NCBI RefSeq assembly: GCF_002776695.1
Contig: NZ_LFJC01000003.1
Span: forward strand, 4,214,145-4,278,144
Direction of reading: 5' to 3'
DNA length: 64,000 nucleotides
Source: Bradyrhizobium nitroreducens
GTDB lineage: Bacteria > Pseudomonadota > Alphaproteobacteria > Rhizobiales > Xanthobacteraceae
The notes under the pieces were generated by a model. It searched no databases. It was not told where the DNA came from and worked only from the letters and a program-made list of their open reading frames with translations. Each line of letters opens with the position of its first letter. Within the stretch, counting starts at the first letter, position 1. A program made the position numbers and the translations under genes. Positions 26,527 to 35,279 of the stretch are shown here, piece by piece.

Positions 26527-26990
26527 CGTGGACAATGACACAACGGCAACGCTTGGCGGCTGAGCACCAAATTCTTCAAAATGAGGGTTTTACGCAGTTC
26601 GGCGTCTATCATTACGCGACGTACGATTCGTACAACGCATCGGGCACAGCGACGACGAGCTCGGGTCGGAACTATCAACTTTTCTGCATAATCCCGCCCG
26701 GTTATCCCACGGAGCGGCCGTCACTCTACATCACCGATCCGAAGCCACTGCTGAATTATCATGGTGCAGCCATTTCGGGGTTGGGCGTCTCTCACGCGAT
26801 GCACACATTGGAGCCGCACTCGGCGGGTTGGGTTCAGATTTGCCATTGGCGCAGCGCCCGCTGGCATGCAGGCATCGTCCTGCAGAAGGTCTTTCTCAAG
26901 GCGATGCTTTGGCTCGAAGCTTACGAACAGCACCTCGCCACGGGGCGCGATCTTGCTGACTTCGTTGGCACCATGCAGGAGGCCGCATGA
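26523..26990 (+). CDS. Stand-alone E2-like conjugating enzyme
   Basis: A 155-residue protein resembling the E2 domain of bacterial ubiquitin-like conjugation systems. PPGYPTERPSLYI matches the E2 beta-meander and the proline-rich segment; the likely catalytic Cys lies in GWVQICHWRSARW, followed by a helix ending WLEAYEQHLATG that is typical of CBASS E2 domains. In CBASS Cap2 this domain is usually fused to E1; here it is a separate gene overlapping both neighbours by 4 bp. Confidence 0.82.
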   Translation: MTWTMTQRQRLAAEHQILQNEGFTQFGVYHYATYDSYNASGTATTSSGRNYQLFCIIPPGYPTERPSLYITDPKPLLNYHGAAISGLGVSHAMHTLEPHSAGWVQICHWRSARWHAGIVLQKVFLKAMLWLEAYEQHLATGRDLADFVGTMQEAA

Positions 26991-28438
26991 GCAACGGCGA
27001 CCAACGCTCGATGATCCGCGAAGCGATGCAATCTATCGCCCAGCGGAAACCCGGCAAGTCGAAGCTTGTCTATGACAAGACGAAGCGCACGATCGTTGCG
27101 GTTTCCGAAGGGGTTACCACCGCGAAGGCGCTGAATATCACGGCTGACGATGCGGATATGTTTGGTGTCGTGACACTTTCGTCGGGGTGGTTGCGCGAAA
27201 AGTGGCCCCACTTGACAAAGATCGGCTCAATTCCAGTTAACTTCAGCTCCTGGGACGATGGCGACGCGCTCACTCAGTTGGAATTGTGCATTCAAGGCAG
27301 TGGCACTCAAGCGCCAGCGACGCTCGTGTTTGGCCAGCAGCAGGGCTCGCCTCCCGAAGGGATGGTGATCTCAATCACCCCGACCGACAAACCCACGCAC
27401 CGGGCCGATGTGTTTGTATCGCCCGACAACATCGCCTATCGGGCAGAGCTATTTGAGTCTGGTGAGCCTGCCGTTGATCGACGCGAGGTGGTGTTTGCCG
27501 ATATTGAGCCTCAGCTTGATCTGCGCCGCGCAGGAATATTGGAAACGACCATCCTGAAGGACCGGACGGTCCTGTGTATCGGTCTTGGAACAGGCGGAGC
27601 ACATGTCGCGGTCGAATTGGCCAAATCCGGCGTGGGCCATTTTATGCTCGTGGATCGAGACCGCCTGTCAGTCGGCAATGTGGTGCGACACCCTGGCGGA
27701 ATCTCGCAAGTGGGCCGCGCCAAAGTGAACGTTACACGCGATCTCATCCTCGAGAAAAATCCGAACGCGCAGGTCGATGTCCATGCGGTCGACGTCAGTT
27801 TCGAGAACCGCGAGATGATCGCCGGGCTCGTGCAGGCGGCCGATCTCGTAGTCTGCGGAACGGACAACCGCCAAAGCAAGTTGCTGATCAACGAGCTTTG
27901 CGTATCGGCGAACAAACCGGCCGTCTACGGCGGTGCGTTCCGCCGCGCCTATGGTGGCCAGATCTTGCGGGTCCGTCCGAAGGAGTCCCCGTGTCAACAG
28001 TGCTTCGTTTCCGCGTTGCCGGAAGAAGCATCCGACGTGGAGGTATCCTCGCAGGATGACGCCGACGCAATCGCCTATTCCGATCGCCCGGTAGCGGTGG
28101 AACCGGGACTTTCCTTAGATGTGCTTCCCATTGCAACGCAACTCGCCAAGCTAGCCTTGCTCGAACTTCTCGCCGACAAATCCTCCACGCTCAATGTGCT
28201 CAAACGCGACTTCGATGCACCCTGGTATCTCTGGCTCAACCGGCCTGAACCCGGCACCCAGTATGCCGAGATGCCCCCATTGAGCGAGAGCCGGGACGAA
28301 ATGACGATCAACCGTTGGTACGGCATCTATTTTGAACGGGACGAACAGTGCCCCGTTTGTGGCGATTTCCTCGCGGGATTCGCAGCCGCTTACGGTATCG
28401 ACCCATCGCAGCTTCCGGCGCTTCCGGAAAAGGATTAA
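26987..28438 (+). CDS. ThiF/E1-like adenylating enzyme
   Basis: A 483-residue E1-type protein. An N-terminal domain (~1-180) of unknown family precedes a ThiF/Rossmann adenylation domain: IGLGTGGAHVAVELAK (nucleotide loop), LVDRDRLSVGNVVRH (Asp and Arg of the adenylation site) and CGTDNRQSK. Two CxxC pairs (PCQQC near 345 and QCPVCG near the C-terminus) probably bind zinc. In type II CBASS this activity activates the CD-NTase C-terminus for conjugation. It overlaps E2 by ATGA and ends 3 bp before the CD-NTase. Confidence 0.87.
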   Translation: MSNGDQRSMIREAMQSIAQRKPGKSKLVYDKTKRTIVAVSEGVTTAKALNITADDADMFGVVTLSSGWLREKWPHLTKIGSIPVNFSSWDDGDALTQLELCIQGSGTQAPATLVFGQQQGSPPEGMVISITPTDKPTHRADVFVSPDNIAYRAELFESGEPAVDRREVVFADIEPQLDLRRAGILETTILKDRTVLCIGLGTGGAHVAVELAKSGVGHFMLVDRDRLSVGNVVRHPGGISQVGRAKVNVTRDLILEKNPNAQVDVHAVDVSFENREMIAGLVQAADLVVCGTDNRQSKLLINELCVSANKPAVYGGAFRRAYGGQILRVRPKESPCQQCFVSALPEEASDVEVSSQDDADAIAYSDRPVAVEPGLSLDVLPIATQLAKLALLELLADKSSTLNVLKRDFDAPWYLWLNRPEPGTQYAEMPPLSESRDEMTINRWYGIYFERDEQCPVCGDFLAGFAAAYGIDPSQLPALPEKD

Positions 28439-28441
28439 CGC

Positions 28442-29314
28442 GTGGAGCTTTCAGGAGACTTCGCCAAATATGTAAGCTCGTGCGAGCCTGATGATGACGC
28501 TGTCACCACAGCCAAGAAGGCGCATGAGAAAGTCCGGGATGAGCTTAAGACGGACGAGGACACCAGGGATGCTCACGAAGAAACATTTTTGACGGGCTCC
28601 TATCGGCGACATACCGCCATCCACAACATCGAAGACGTCGATGTGGTGTGTATCCTCGATTTGGATATTCATGCTGAGGGATCTGAACCCGAGGTGGTTC
28701 TCACTTGGCTCCAGGGCGTGCTGGACAAATATTACAGCGAAACGCGGCCACAGGGTCGTTCGATCGGTATTAGTGCTAAAGGCGTCTGGCTGGACATCGT
28801 GCCCGGGTCGCCGGTTTACAAAGACGGTCCACTCTGGATTCCGGATCGAGACGCCAAGAAATGGGTGCAGTCGCACCCCAAGGGACAGATCAGCGCCGCA
28901 TCCGAGAAGAACAAGTCGACGGACGGTTATTACGTGCAAACCGTGAAGCTGATGAAGGCTTGGCGCGACCGGCTGCCGACCGAGAAGTCAAAGCCGAAGT
29001 CCTACATCCTTGAAACGCTTGTGAATCAAACGATCGGCGTTCCCACCGCGCACGCGCGGGCCGTTGTCAGCGTGCTCGAGGGCATCAACTCGTCGTATGG
29101 GTTTTATCGCGGTTCCGGTATCGTCCCGACCATCGCCGACCCGGGCTTCGCAAGCGTAAACGTTGCGAAGCGCTGGAGTAGCGCCGATTTTGACGCATTC
29201 CTCGACCAAGTGAAATCGGCCGCCACGACGGCGCGCCAGGCGCTCGATGCGATCGATGAAGCCGAAAGCCGAAAGCTATGGCGGAAGCTTTTCGGTTCGA
29301 CGTTCGGCGCGTAG
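28442..29314 (+). CDS. cdnX-like: CD-NTase (cGAS/DncV-like nucleotidyltransferase)
   Basis: A 290-residue nucleotidyltransferase that in CBASS makes a cyclic oligonucleotide signal on phage sensing. The GSYRRHTAI motif (G-S, residues ~52-60), the pair of acidic ligands in EDVDVVCIL and the third in VWLDIVPG form the active site. GTG start at 28442. The C-terminus (SRKLWRKLFGSTFGA) ends with small residues, as expected if an E1/E2 pair acts on it, which is an inference. Clade and product cannot be assigned without alignment. Confidence 0.87.
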   Translation: MELSGDFAKYVSSCEPDDDAVTTAKKAHEKVRDELKTDEDTRDAHEETFLTGSYRRHTAIHNIEDVDVVCILDLDIHAEGSEPEVVLTWLQGVLDKYYSETRPQGRSIGISAKGVWLDIVPGSPVYKDGPLWIPDRDAKKWVQSHPKGQISAASEKNKSTDGYYVQTVKLMKAWRDRLPTEKSKPKSYILETLVNQTIGVPTAHARAVVSVLEGINSSYGFYRGSGIVPTIADPGFASVNVAKRWSSADFDAFLDQVKSAATTARQALDAIDEAESRKLWRKLFGSTFGA

Positions 29315-29323
29315 GAGAAGCTA

Positions 29324-30793
29324 ATGGCCAAAAGCCCTTCCGGATCGGCCAATGATAAGGGATCGCTTCTCTCGCCGGACGCGATGGGAGGGATTAATGC
29401 TGGGAAGGGCTTTGATTTCCAGACGCGCTACACGGTATGTCACCTACCGATCTGGCTGCAGGATGGCACCTTTCATCAACTCCTCACGGAAGGAACCGGC
29501 GACATCGACATTCGCTATGTCGAGGGCGGGAAATCCCGCCGAAAGCACATTCAGACCAAAGACCACGACGTAGCGCCCGCCGAATTCAAGGAGGTCATTG
29601 GGGCGTTTCGTAAGTTTGATGCAGATATGCCGGGCACCTATCAGGAATTCCGGCTGGCGTGCCCCAGTCTTTCGCAGCAGATGCGCCCCATCGAGACGGG
29701 CCTCTCCCGCTTCCGGAACGCCAAGCCCTTTTACGACGACGAACCTTCGGCACTCGCGCAAACTCAACACGATGTTGGCGAGCGCATGCGGAACATCGGT
29801 CTAAATGACGAGGGCATCGCCTTCGTTAATGAGAAAGTCTTCATCGATGTCGGGCATGGCGATCTGGCGCATGATGACCGAGCACTTGATATCTTCATTG
29901 GTCGAATGCTTAGCCATCCTGAGTTTGCCAATAAGATTCGAGCGATGGTTCTGCCCGCCTACACTGCACTTTCGAGCAAAATCGGCGCGAGCAAAGGCGT
30001 CGTTCTGGACAAGTCGTCGCTCGAAACTTTGCTGCGTTCTGTGGTTCTCGCTGACTTATCCGCAGAAGCTAGTGTTACGCTTTGGGTTCACAACTGGACG
30101 AAGGAGGCGTTCACGCCTCCAGCCGACTACGAGGTGGATTGGACGCATCTCTTTGATCGCGGGTCGAGGAAAGTACCGTCACCGGTCGCCTGGACCAATG
30201 ATCTTGTGCCGCAACTTGATGCGTTGCGGAAACAGATCATGGCGGCGGGTGCCGTGCGTACGATACGGCTCCGCGGAAAATGTGCTCTCTCTACCGGCGT
30301 TGCCATAGGCGCGACATTCCCGGCAGTCGGTAGCTGGACGTTCGAAATTCCGCAACCGCCGGCGAAGGATCATTGGCGTTCAGATGCGACGCCCACGCCC
30401 GGATACGCCTTGCAGACGGAAATCACGGAGGCCGATCCGGATGGTACCGACCTCGTTCTTGGCTTGAATATCCGGGGTGACGGCCGCACCGATGTCATGC
30501 GGTATATCGAGTCCACCGGTCAGGCGCCCAATGCCTTCGTTTTTATGGCGCCCCCGAGCCAGGGAGCGCAATCGATTGGTGGGGACAGCGACGCTGTCGC
30601 TATGGCGATGGCCGTTCGGGAGGAGCTTGGTAAGCTGCTGAAGGCTCGTCAGCTTGGTATGACAAGGCTCTTCTTCTATGGGCCGTTCGCGCTCTCGGTG
30701 TTCCTTGGCCAGCACCTTACATCGATCGGGAAGATCCAGTTGTTCGAGTATCAAGACCCCAGTTATGTTCCGAGCAGCCTTTTGAAAACCTAA
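29324..30793 (+). CDS. cap4-like: Cap4-like effector: DUF4297 nuclease fused to SAVED domain
   Basis: A 489-residue protein. The N-terminal ~200 residues resemble DUF4297-type dsDNA endonucleases: FDFQTRYTV, then GTGDIDIRYVEGG and RKHIQTKDHD (PD-(D/E)xK-like D...QxK). The C-terminal ~180 residues resemble SAVED, a CARF-related sensor of cyclic tri- or dinucleotides: TDLVLGLNIRGDGRTDV, GGDSDAVAMAMAVREELGKL and FYGPFALSVFLG. In the known Cap4 family, ligand binding activates DNA degradation and host death. It starts 9 bp after the CD-NTase behind AGGAGAAG. Confidence 0.87.
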   Translation: MAKSPSGSANDKGSLLSPDAMGGINAGKGFDFQTRYTVCHLPIWLQDGTFHQLLTEGTGDIDIRYVEGGKSRRKHIQTKDHDVAPAEFKEVIGAFRKFDADMPGTYQEFRLACPSLSQQMRPIETGLSRFRNAKPFYDDEPSALAQTQHDVGERMRNIGLNDEGIAFVNEKVFIDVGHGDLAHDDRALDIFIGRMLSHPEFANKIRAMVLPAYTALSSKIGASKGVVLDKSSLETLLRSVVLADLSAEASVTLWVHNWTKEAFTPPADYEVDWTHLFDRGSRKVPSPVAWTNDLVPQLDALRKQIMAAGAVRTIRLRGKCALSTGVAIGATFPAVGSWTFEIPQPPAKDHWRSDATPTPGYALQTEITEADPDGTDLVLGLNIRGDGRTDVMRYIESTGQAPNAFVFMAPPSQGAQSIGGDSDAVAMAMAVREELGKLLKARQLGMTRLFFYGPFALSVFLGQHLTSIGKIQLFEYQDPSYVPSSLLKT

Positions 30794-30816
30794 CCCCGTT
30801 TATCGCATCCCTTCCC

Positions 30817-31857
30817 ATGCCTACCCCTGGAAAACGACCAGAATTGATACGGCTTCAAAAGGCTTTCGAGGACGAGGCCGGGAAGTTTCCTGACCTCTCG
30901 CTGTCGATCTTGTATTTCTCGCAAGAGAAAATTCCGACGGATCGAACATTCAGAAAGCCCAATCACCAGATTATGCTCTGGCAGTACTACGGTCAGTACG
31001 ACGGCTCCGACGATGCAACCGCTCGACTGTACAACAATATGCAAACCAGCAACTTCGCCATGGCTGGATTAAGAGGCTGCCAGTTCTCCTGCTATGCGTT
31101 GCTGGAAGGCGAGCCGACCGCGCATTTTATTCGCATGGCACAGCGGGCAGGTAACCTCTTTTCAGAGAAGGAGTGCGACCGGATCAAGACTCAGGCTATC
31201 GCCGATTTCACCTCGAACCTCCCTCCGTCAACGACGGGCAAGCCGATATCTTGCAGTAATGCGAACCGCTTGGCGATTTGGCTCAATCATCTCCTGCATC
31301 ACCTTGGGCGAACGCATCCTCGCTACCTCATGGAAGCAAAGATTGGCGTTGATCCATACGCTGCCTCCCTCTCTGCAATCGATGCGATGCTTACCAAGGC
31401 GAAACGTAAATCGCCTGCACCACCGGCGATTGATACACGGCACTTTAGGATTGCGCTTTCATTTCCTGGAGAGCATCGTCCGTTCGTCTGCGCGGTCGCC
31501 GACCATTTGAAGAGCGAGCTCGGGAGCGATTCCGTCTTCTATGACAATGACTATGTCGCGGAGTTGGCGCGGCCAAACCTGGATGTACTGTTACAGCGCA
31601 TTTATCACGACAACTCTGACCTGGTTGTCGTATTTCTGTGTGGTGACTACAACGACAAAGAGTGGTGCGGCCTCGAATGGCGAGCCATACGTGACATCGT
31701 CAAGCAGCGCCGCGACGCGACCGTGATGCTCCTGCGCTTCGATCAAGCAGACGTACCGGGCGTGTTTAGCATTGATGGGTACATCGATGTGTCTACATGG
31801 ACACCGGCCAAAACCGCCGAGGCAATCGTCAAGCGTCTGCGGTCGAATGATGCTTAG
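30817..31857 (+). CDS. TIR-domain protein, possible second effector
   Basis: A 346-residue protein with an unknown N-terminal domain (~1-205) and a C-terminal TIR domain (~208-346): FRIALSFPGEHRPFV, VFYDNDYVAEL, VVVFLCGDYNDKEWCGLEWR (conserved Trp and catalytic-type Glu). TIR domains in bacteria commonly degrade NAD+ in immunity. It follows Cap4 by 23 bp on the same strand, so it is probably part of the operon. The N-terminal domain is neither SAVED nor STING by eye and is a candidate sensor. Confidence 0.83.
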   Translation: MPTPGKRPELIRLQKAFEDEAGKFPDLSLSILYFSQEKIPTDRTFRKPNHQIMLWQYYGQYDGSDDATARLYNNMQTSNFAMAGLRGCQFSCYALLEGEPTAHFIRMAQRAGNLFSEKECDRIKTQAIADFTSNLPPSTTGKPISCSNANRLAIWLNHLLHHLGRTHPRYLMEAKIGVDPYAASLSAIDAMLTKAKRKSPAPPAIDTRHFRIALSFPGEHRPFVCAVADHLKSELGSDSVFYDNDYVAELARPNLDVLLQRIYHDNSDLVVVFLCGDYNDKEWCGLEWRAIRDIVKQRRDATVMLLRFDQADVPGVFSIDGYIDVSTWTPAKTAEAIVKRLRSNDA

Positions 31858-32059
31858 CGCTTGCGCGCTTGCCTCGGAACTCAGAGGCTATCGCGCCAGA
31901 TATCGGCGGGCTGACCGAGACCGTGCACTGGCCTCTGGAAAGGGCCAAGATGGTTCACGGACGAGCGCCGGCGATTGTCGCTTCTCCTCCAGTTCCTTTC
32001 TTTGGCCGAGGTGGGGATAACCGGCGAGCCGTGCGTCGAGCCGAGGTATCATCAGTGCA
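31858..32059. other. Spacer between defence operon and mobilisation module
   Basis: About 200 bp with no supported gene. A TATCAT box at 32047-32052 lies 7 nt before the ATG of the next gene and is the likely -10 element of a near-leaderless promoter. Confidence 0.45.
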
Positions 32060-32635
32060 ATGGATCACGACATGTCGCGGCAAGCCGCGACCAACCCCCA
32101 CCAATACACCCTCACCATCGACGAGGCCGCCGTACGCTATGAGCATGCCGGCCACCCCCGCACCATCAGGACCATCCAGCGCTATTGCGCCAAGGGGCAT
32201 CTCGACTGCCTGCGACAGGAAACGTCGTTCGGCGACAAGTACATGATCACGCCGGAGTCTGTCGCTCGTCACATCGCCCAGATCGCCGAACTTGCAAGCA
32301 CGACAGGACGCGACATGCCGCGGCCTGCCGCGATAGATGTCGCACGGGAAGATGGGCAAGAGCTGCGGTCGAAGGACCCGCCGACCAGCCCCGACCCGCC
32401 GCGGCCGGCCGCGGCCGATGATCGTTACTTGGCGCAGCTCGAAAGCGAAAACGTCTTCCTCAAGTCCCAGATCACATCCAAGGACACCCAGATCGCCGCG
32501 TTGCTGGAGCGCGACCACGAGACCAACGCGCTCATCAACGGCTTGCAGCGAATGCTCGGGCCGTTGCTTGGCGCTCCGGACGCTGGCCGACGCGAAGGTC
32601 CGCCGCATCAGACCGAAGATCAGGGAAGGGGATAA
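32060..32635 (+). CDS. MerR-like HTH protein with C-terminal coiled coil
   Basis: A 191-residue DNA-binding protein. Residues ~15-75 form a MerR-type winged helix (YTLTIDEAAVRYEHAGHPRT then IQRYCAKGHLDCLRQ and YMITPESVARHI). A Pro-rich linker leads to a coiled coil (YLAQLESENVFLKSQITSKD). The layout is common among regulators on rhizobial mobile elements. It lies 38 bp upstream of the next HTH gene. Confidence 0.75.
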   Translation: MDHDMSRQAATNPHQYTLTIDEAAVRYEHAGHPRTIRTIQRYCAKGHLDCLRQETSFGDKYMITPESVARHIAQIAELASTTGRDMPRPAAIDVAREDGQELRSKDPPTSPDPPRPAAADDRYLAQLESENVFLKSQITSKDTQIAALLERDHETNALINGLQRMLGPLLGAPDAGRREGPPHQTEDQGRG

Positions 32636-32660
32636 CCGATGGAGCCGCCCGCCGCCGGGC

Positions 32661-32666
32661 TATAAT
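32661..32666 (+). promoter_or_regulatory. -10 box of a probable leaderless promoter
   Basis: GGGCTATAATAGTCTGT places a perfect TATAAT seven nucleotides before the ATG at 32674. Transcription would begin at or next to the start codon. Confidence 0.6.
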
Positions 32667-32673
32667 AGTCTGT

Positions 32674-33063
32674 ATGGATTTCCACTCCGACCGTCACATC
32701 AGCGATATCCTCAAGGAGCGCAACATTATCCTCAAGGGCGCTGATGCGGCGACCCGAGGCGGCTTCACCCAAGTCCCAAATTTCCTCCTGAAATCGAAGA
32801 AGCTCAGCGCTGGCGACAAGATGGCGTTCGCGATGTTGCTCAGCTATGCTTGGCAAAACGACTACTGCTTTCCGGGCCAGATCCGCCTCGCGGAAGACCT
32901 CGGCCTGCACGAGCGTAATGTCCGCCGGCACCTGAAAACCCTCGAGCTGAATGGCCTCCTGACCATCCGGCGCCGCGGCCAAGGCAAGACCAACATCTAC
33001 GAACTGAACCTCAAGCCGAGCAAACTATGGCCGACCCAGACCGGACAAAAACGCCCGGTCTAG
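32674..33063 (+). CDS. Helix-turn-helix (replication-regulator-like) protein
   Basis: A 129-residue protein with a winged helix: VPNFLLKSKKLSAGDKMAFA, then GQIRLAEDLGLHERNVRRHL and LKTLELNGLLTIRRRGQGKT. This HTH_36 arrangement is typical of small replication or transfer regulators on mobile elements. The C-terminus ends in a segment encoded by a short direct repeat (GACCGGACAAAAC), continuing past the stop, so the tail may be truncated. Confidence 0.75.
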   Translation: MDFHSDRHISDILKERNIILKGADAATRGGFTQVPNFLLKSKKLSAGDKMAFAMLLSYAWQNDYCFPGQIRLAEDLGLHERNVRRHLKTLELNGLLTIRRRGQGKTNIYELNLKPSKLWPTQTGQKRPV

Positions 33064-33075
33064 ACCGGACAAAAC
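33045..33075 (+). repeat. Short direct repeat GACCGGACAAAAC at gene end
   Basis: The 13-mer GACCGGACAAAAC occurs twice, around 33039 and 33062, flanking the stop codon of the HTH gene, with related GGGCGAAAACGTCCG further on. Replication slippage at this repeat may have changed the C-terminus. Confidence 0.4.
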
Positions 33076-33439
33076 CTACTCCTCTTGAGCGGGCGAAAAC
33101 GTCCGATCCTCTATTAGTGATACGCATTCAATAAGACCCATTTAAAAATACCCAGTATTCAAAATGCAATTTTCAATTAAGGGAAGGGATGCACGATATA
33201 GCAACGCGATCTAACAATGCGTCAGAAAACGGCTCAACGAAGCCCTCGAATGGGCAAATCCTATTTTAGGGCTCAACAGAGCCATATTTTCTGCGTCGGA
33301 CAATATCCGATTTACGACGTAAGACCACCTCAGACCGACTGAGTTGTCCTTCGCAATACGTCAGAGTAGAATCCAACCTAGGGTCCTCTGCACTAACTAG
33401 CACCCGATCGTCGGATGCTAGTTGTGTGGAGGTACCAAG
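33064..33439. other. AT-rich intergenic region
   Basis: About 375 bp with no supported gene on either strand. It is markedly AT-richer than its neighbours (runs such as TTTAAAAATACCCAGTATTC) and could hold a replication or transfer site, but no clear iterons were seen. Confidence 0.4.
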
Positions 33440-33763
33440 ATGGAGAGAAGTTCACGCATCCGAGCGCTCAACGACTCGTTTCGGCAAAGCTTCGTCGGCG
33501 GTGTAGTTATGCTGTCCGCTGGCGTCGATCGATTGAGCCCGGCAGCAAAGAGTGCAGTCCTTTCCAAGATCAGAATGTTCAGTGATTTCGCACCGCTCGA
33601 ATATTCCGACGAACACGACCAGATCAAGATTGAGGTCGGCGGAACGAAGTTCTCGGGCCAGATCGAATATTATACGCGGGATTTGCTTTTTCGATCCGAT
33701 GATCCCGCAGACAGCGGAAGAACTCTTCGCGTCCTGACCGTGACGAAGGTGGATGAGCATTAG
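33440..33763 (+). CDS. DUF3768 family protein
   Basis: A 107-residue protein matching DUF3768: RIRALNDSFRQSFVGGVVML at the start, VDRLSPAAKSAVLSKIRMF, then FSGQIEYYTRDL and DPADSGRTLRVLTV. The family is found almost only on plasmids and integrative elements of alphaproteobacteria; its activity is unknown. ATG at 33440 follows GTGGAGGT. Confidence 0.85.
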   Translation: MERSSRIRALNDSFRQSFVGGVVMLSAGVDRLSPAAKSAVLSKIRMFSDFAPLEYSDEHDQIKIEVGGTKFSGQIEYYTRDLLFRSDDPADSGRTLRVLTVTKVDEH

Positions 33764-33789
33764 GCCCACCCGTCAGTGGTCAGAAATAT

Positions 33790-33815
33790 CCGCCGGACGA
33801 AGTCCGGCGGTACTC
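33790..33815 (+). terminator. Hairpin terminator after DUF3768 gene
   Basis: CCGCCGGAC and GTCCGGCGG form a perfect 9-bp stem with a GAA loop, followed by TACTCTTTGG. Confidence 0.6.
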
Positions 33816-33991
33816 TTTGGTTCATCCTGAAAGTCGCTCTGCTCTCTCATCCGAGCCGAGCCCTCTTGTCCGCACGTACAATCGTTGCATTCTACCCCGA
33901 GTTGTCGTTAAATTTCGATCAACTTCGTACCGAACGGCAAGGATCTCTCATTCTAACGATGGCAAGCATTCTCGTGGCCTAGGGGGCAACT

Positions 33992-35233
33992 ATGCCGGAG
34001 TTCCATTTCGTCATTGAACTTGCAGGATTTGCTCTCGCGCTGGTTAGCGTTGGCTTCGTACTATTTGAAATACGAGCCCATGGACGTCGCGGCGCCCAAG
34101 AGCTACGGATCCAAGAAGAGCGTCTGAAATTCGATAATACAAAATGGCAGTTTGAAGCCGAACACATCGGCGCTCAGGCGTCACGCCTCGAAAAATTTGC
34201 CTTTCCTTTGGCCGACCGGTTAAAGGACCAACTCAAAGCCGACCCCGAGTGGATCGCCGACGCGCTCAGGCGAAGTGAACTATTTCCATACGAGTCAAGC
34301 ATCTTCGGTCGTAGGTCCGAGCATTACAAGGAAGAAAAGAATTGCCTCGCTCAGCAGTTTTCCGCTTTGCTCGTTCCGCATTTGGAGCAACTAGCGGAGG
34401 TCCATCCAAGAATTTGTCTCATCATTGATTCTGGAACAACTCTTTATCCGTTGTTTGAGCACCTTGGTAAGGCCGTATTAGCGGCAGATCGATCGGCACC
34501 GTGGGTTGATAAAGTCGAAATAATTACAAACAACCTGCCCGGGGTCTTCAATCTGATGAGAGCAACAAGGAGCCCTTCGACCACGGATGCGCCACGCGTT
34601 CCGATCAAATGTACCGTCGTCGCGGGGCAACTGCTAACGAGTTATGTCGCGGTCACTGGAGAGGACACCCAAACGTCCATAAAAACATTACTTGATGACC
34701 GTGAGGGAAGTTACAATATTTCGCTGGTGACCGGCAACTGGGTTCGACTTAGGCGGAAGCACCCTATTTGCCCAATACCTCTTGCGAGAGGTCCCGGCCA
34801 TCTCGATTTCAAGCAAACTATTATGAACGTTTCGAACGAGAACTATATCATTGCCCCTCTTGGAAAACTCCTCGACATAACTAAAGCGCACGCGGAGCAG
34901 CTATTGCGCGCGGAGCAGTTATTAGCCAACTCGCGTGAGAGCTATCACGAGGTCAACACGGAACATCCCGACAGTCCAGTGAGCGTTGACAGTGTACGTC
35001 TTGTAACAACGTACCGCGCGAAGGCATCGTCGATCCTCTACAGATACAGTGCCTCAGTAAGGGCGTCGCTTGATCCTGAAAATACAACGCTAAAACGAGA
35101 ACTAAGAGACATGCGACACGTGTTCGTCTCTTTTGATCCAGAATCAGATGATGTCGATACCCAAAAGGTGAAAGAGTTTCCCCATCCGAACACACACGAC
35201 ACTGAATTTTACAAGCTATTCCTGATCCACTGA
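33992..35233 (+). CDS. Membrane-anchored protein with DeoR-sensor-like region
   Basis: A 413-residue protein. One N-terminal transmembrane helix (FVIELAGFALALVSVGFVLF, residues ~5-24) is followed by a charged coiled coil and a soluble domain. The segment CLIIDSGTTLYPLFEHLG and, 25 residues later, EIITNNLPGVFNLM recall the DeoR C-terminal (ISOCOT) ligand-binding fold, where a D-x-G-T-T loop and a TN motif bind sugar phosphates. No DNA-binding domain is present. I do not know of this architecture; a membrane-tethered metabolite sensor is an inference. Confidence 0.65.
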   Translation: MPEFHFVIELAGFALALVSVGFVLFEIRAHGRRGAQELRIQEERLKFDNTKWQFEAEHIGAQASRLEKFAFPLADRLKDQLKADPEWIADALRRSELFPYESSIFGRRSEHYKEEKNCLAQQFSALLVPHLEQLAEVHPRICLIIDSGTTLYPLFEHLGKAVLAADRSAPWVDKVEIITNNLPGVFNLMRATRSPSTTDAPRVPIKCTVVAGQLLTSYVAVTGEDTQTSIKTLLDDREGSYNISLVTGNWVRLRRKHPICPIPLARGPGHLDFKQTIMNVSNENYIIAPLGKLLDITKAHAEQLLRAEQLLANSRESYHEVNTEHPDSPVSVDSVRLVTTYRAKASSILYRYSASVRASLDPENTTLKRELRDMRHVFVSFDPESDDVDTQKVKEFPHPNTHDTEFYKLFLIH

Positions 35234-35279
35234 TACTACGTTACTTCGCTCGGCTCTGTGCATTTCATGGGCAAGAATC

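Noticed and set aside
33064..33439. Possible CRISPR-like repeat array in the AT-rich intergenic stretch
   Set aside because: Only a 13-mer occurs twice; there is no regular repeat-spacer structure, and no Cas gene is nearby.
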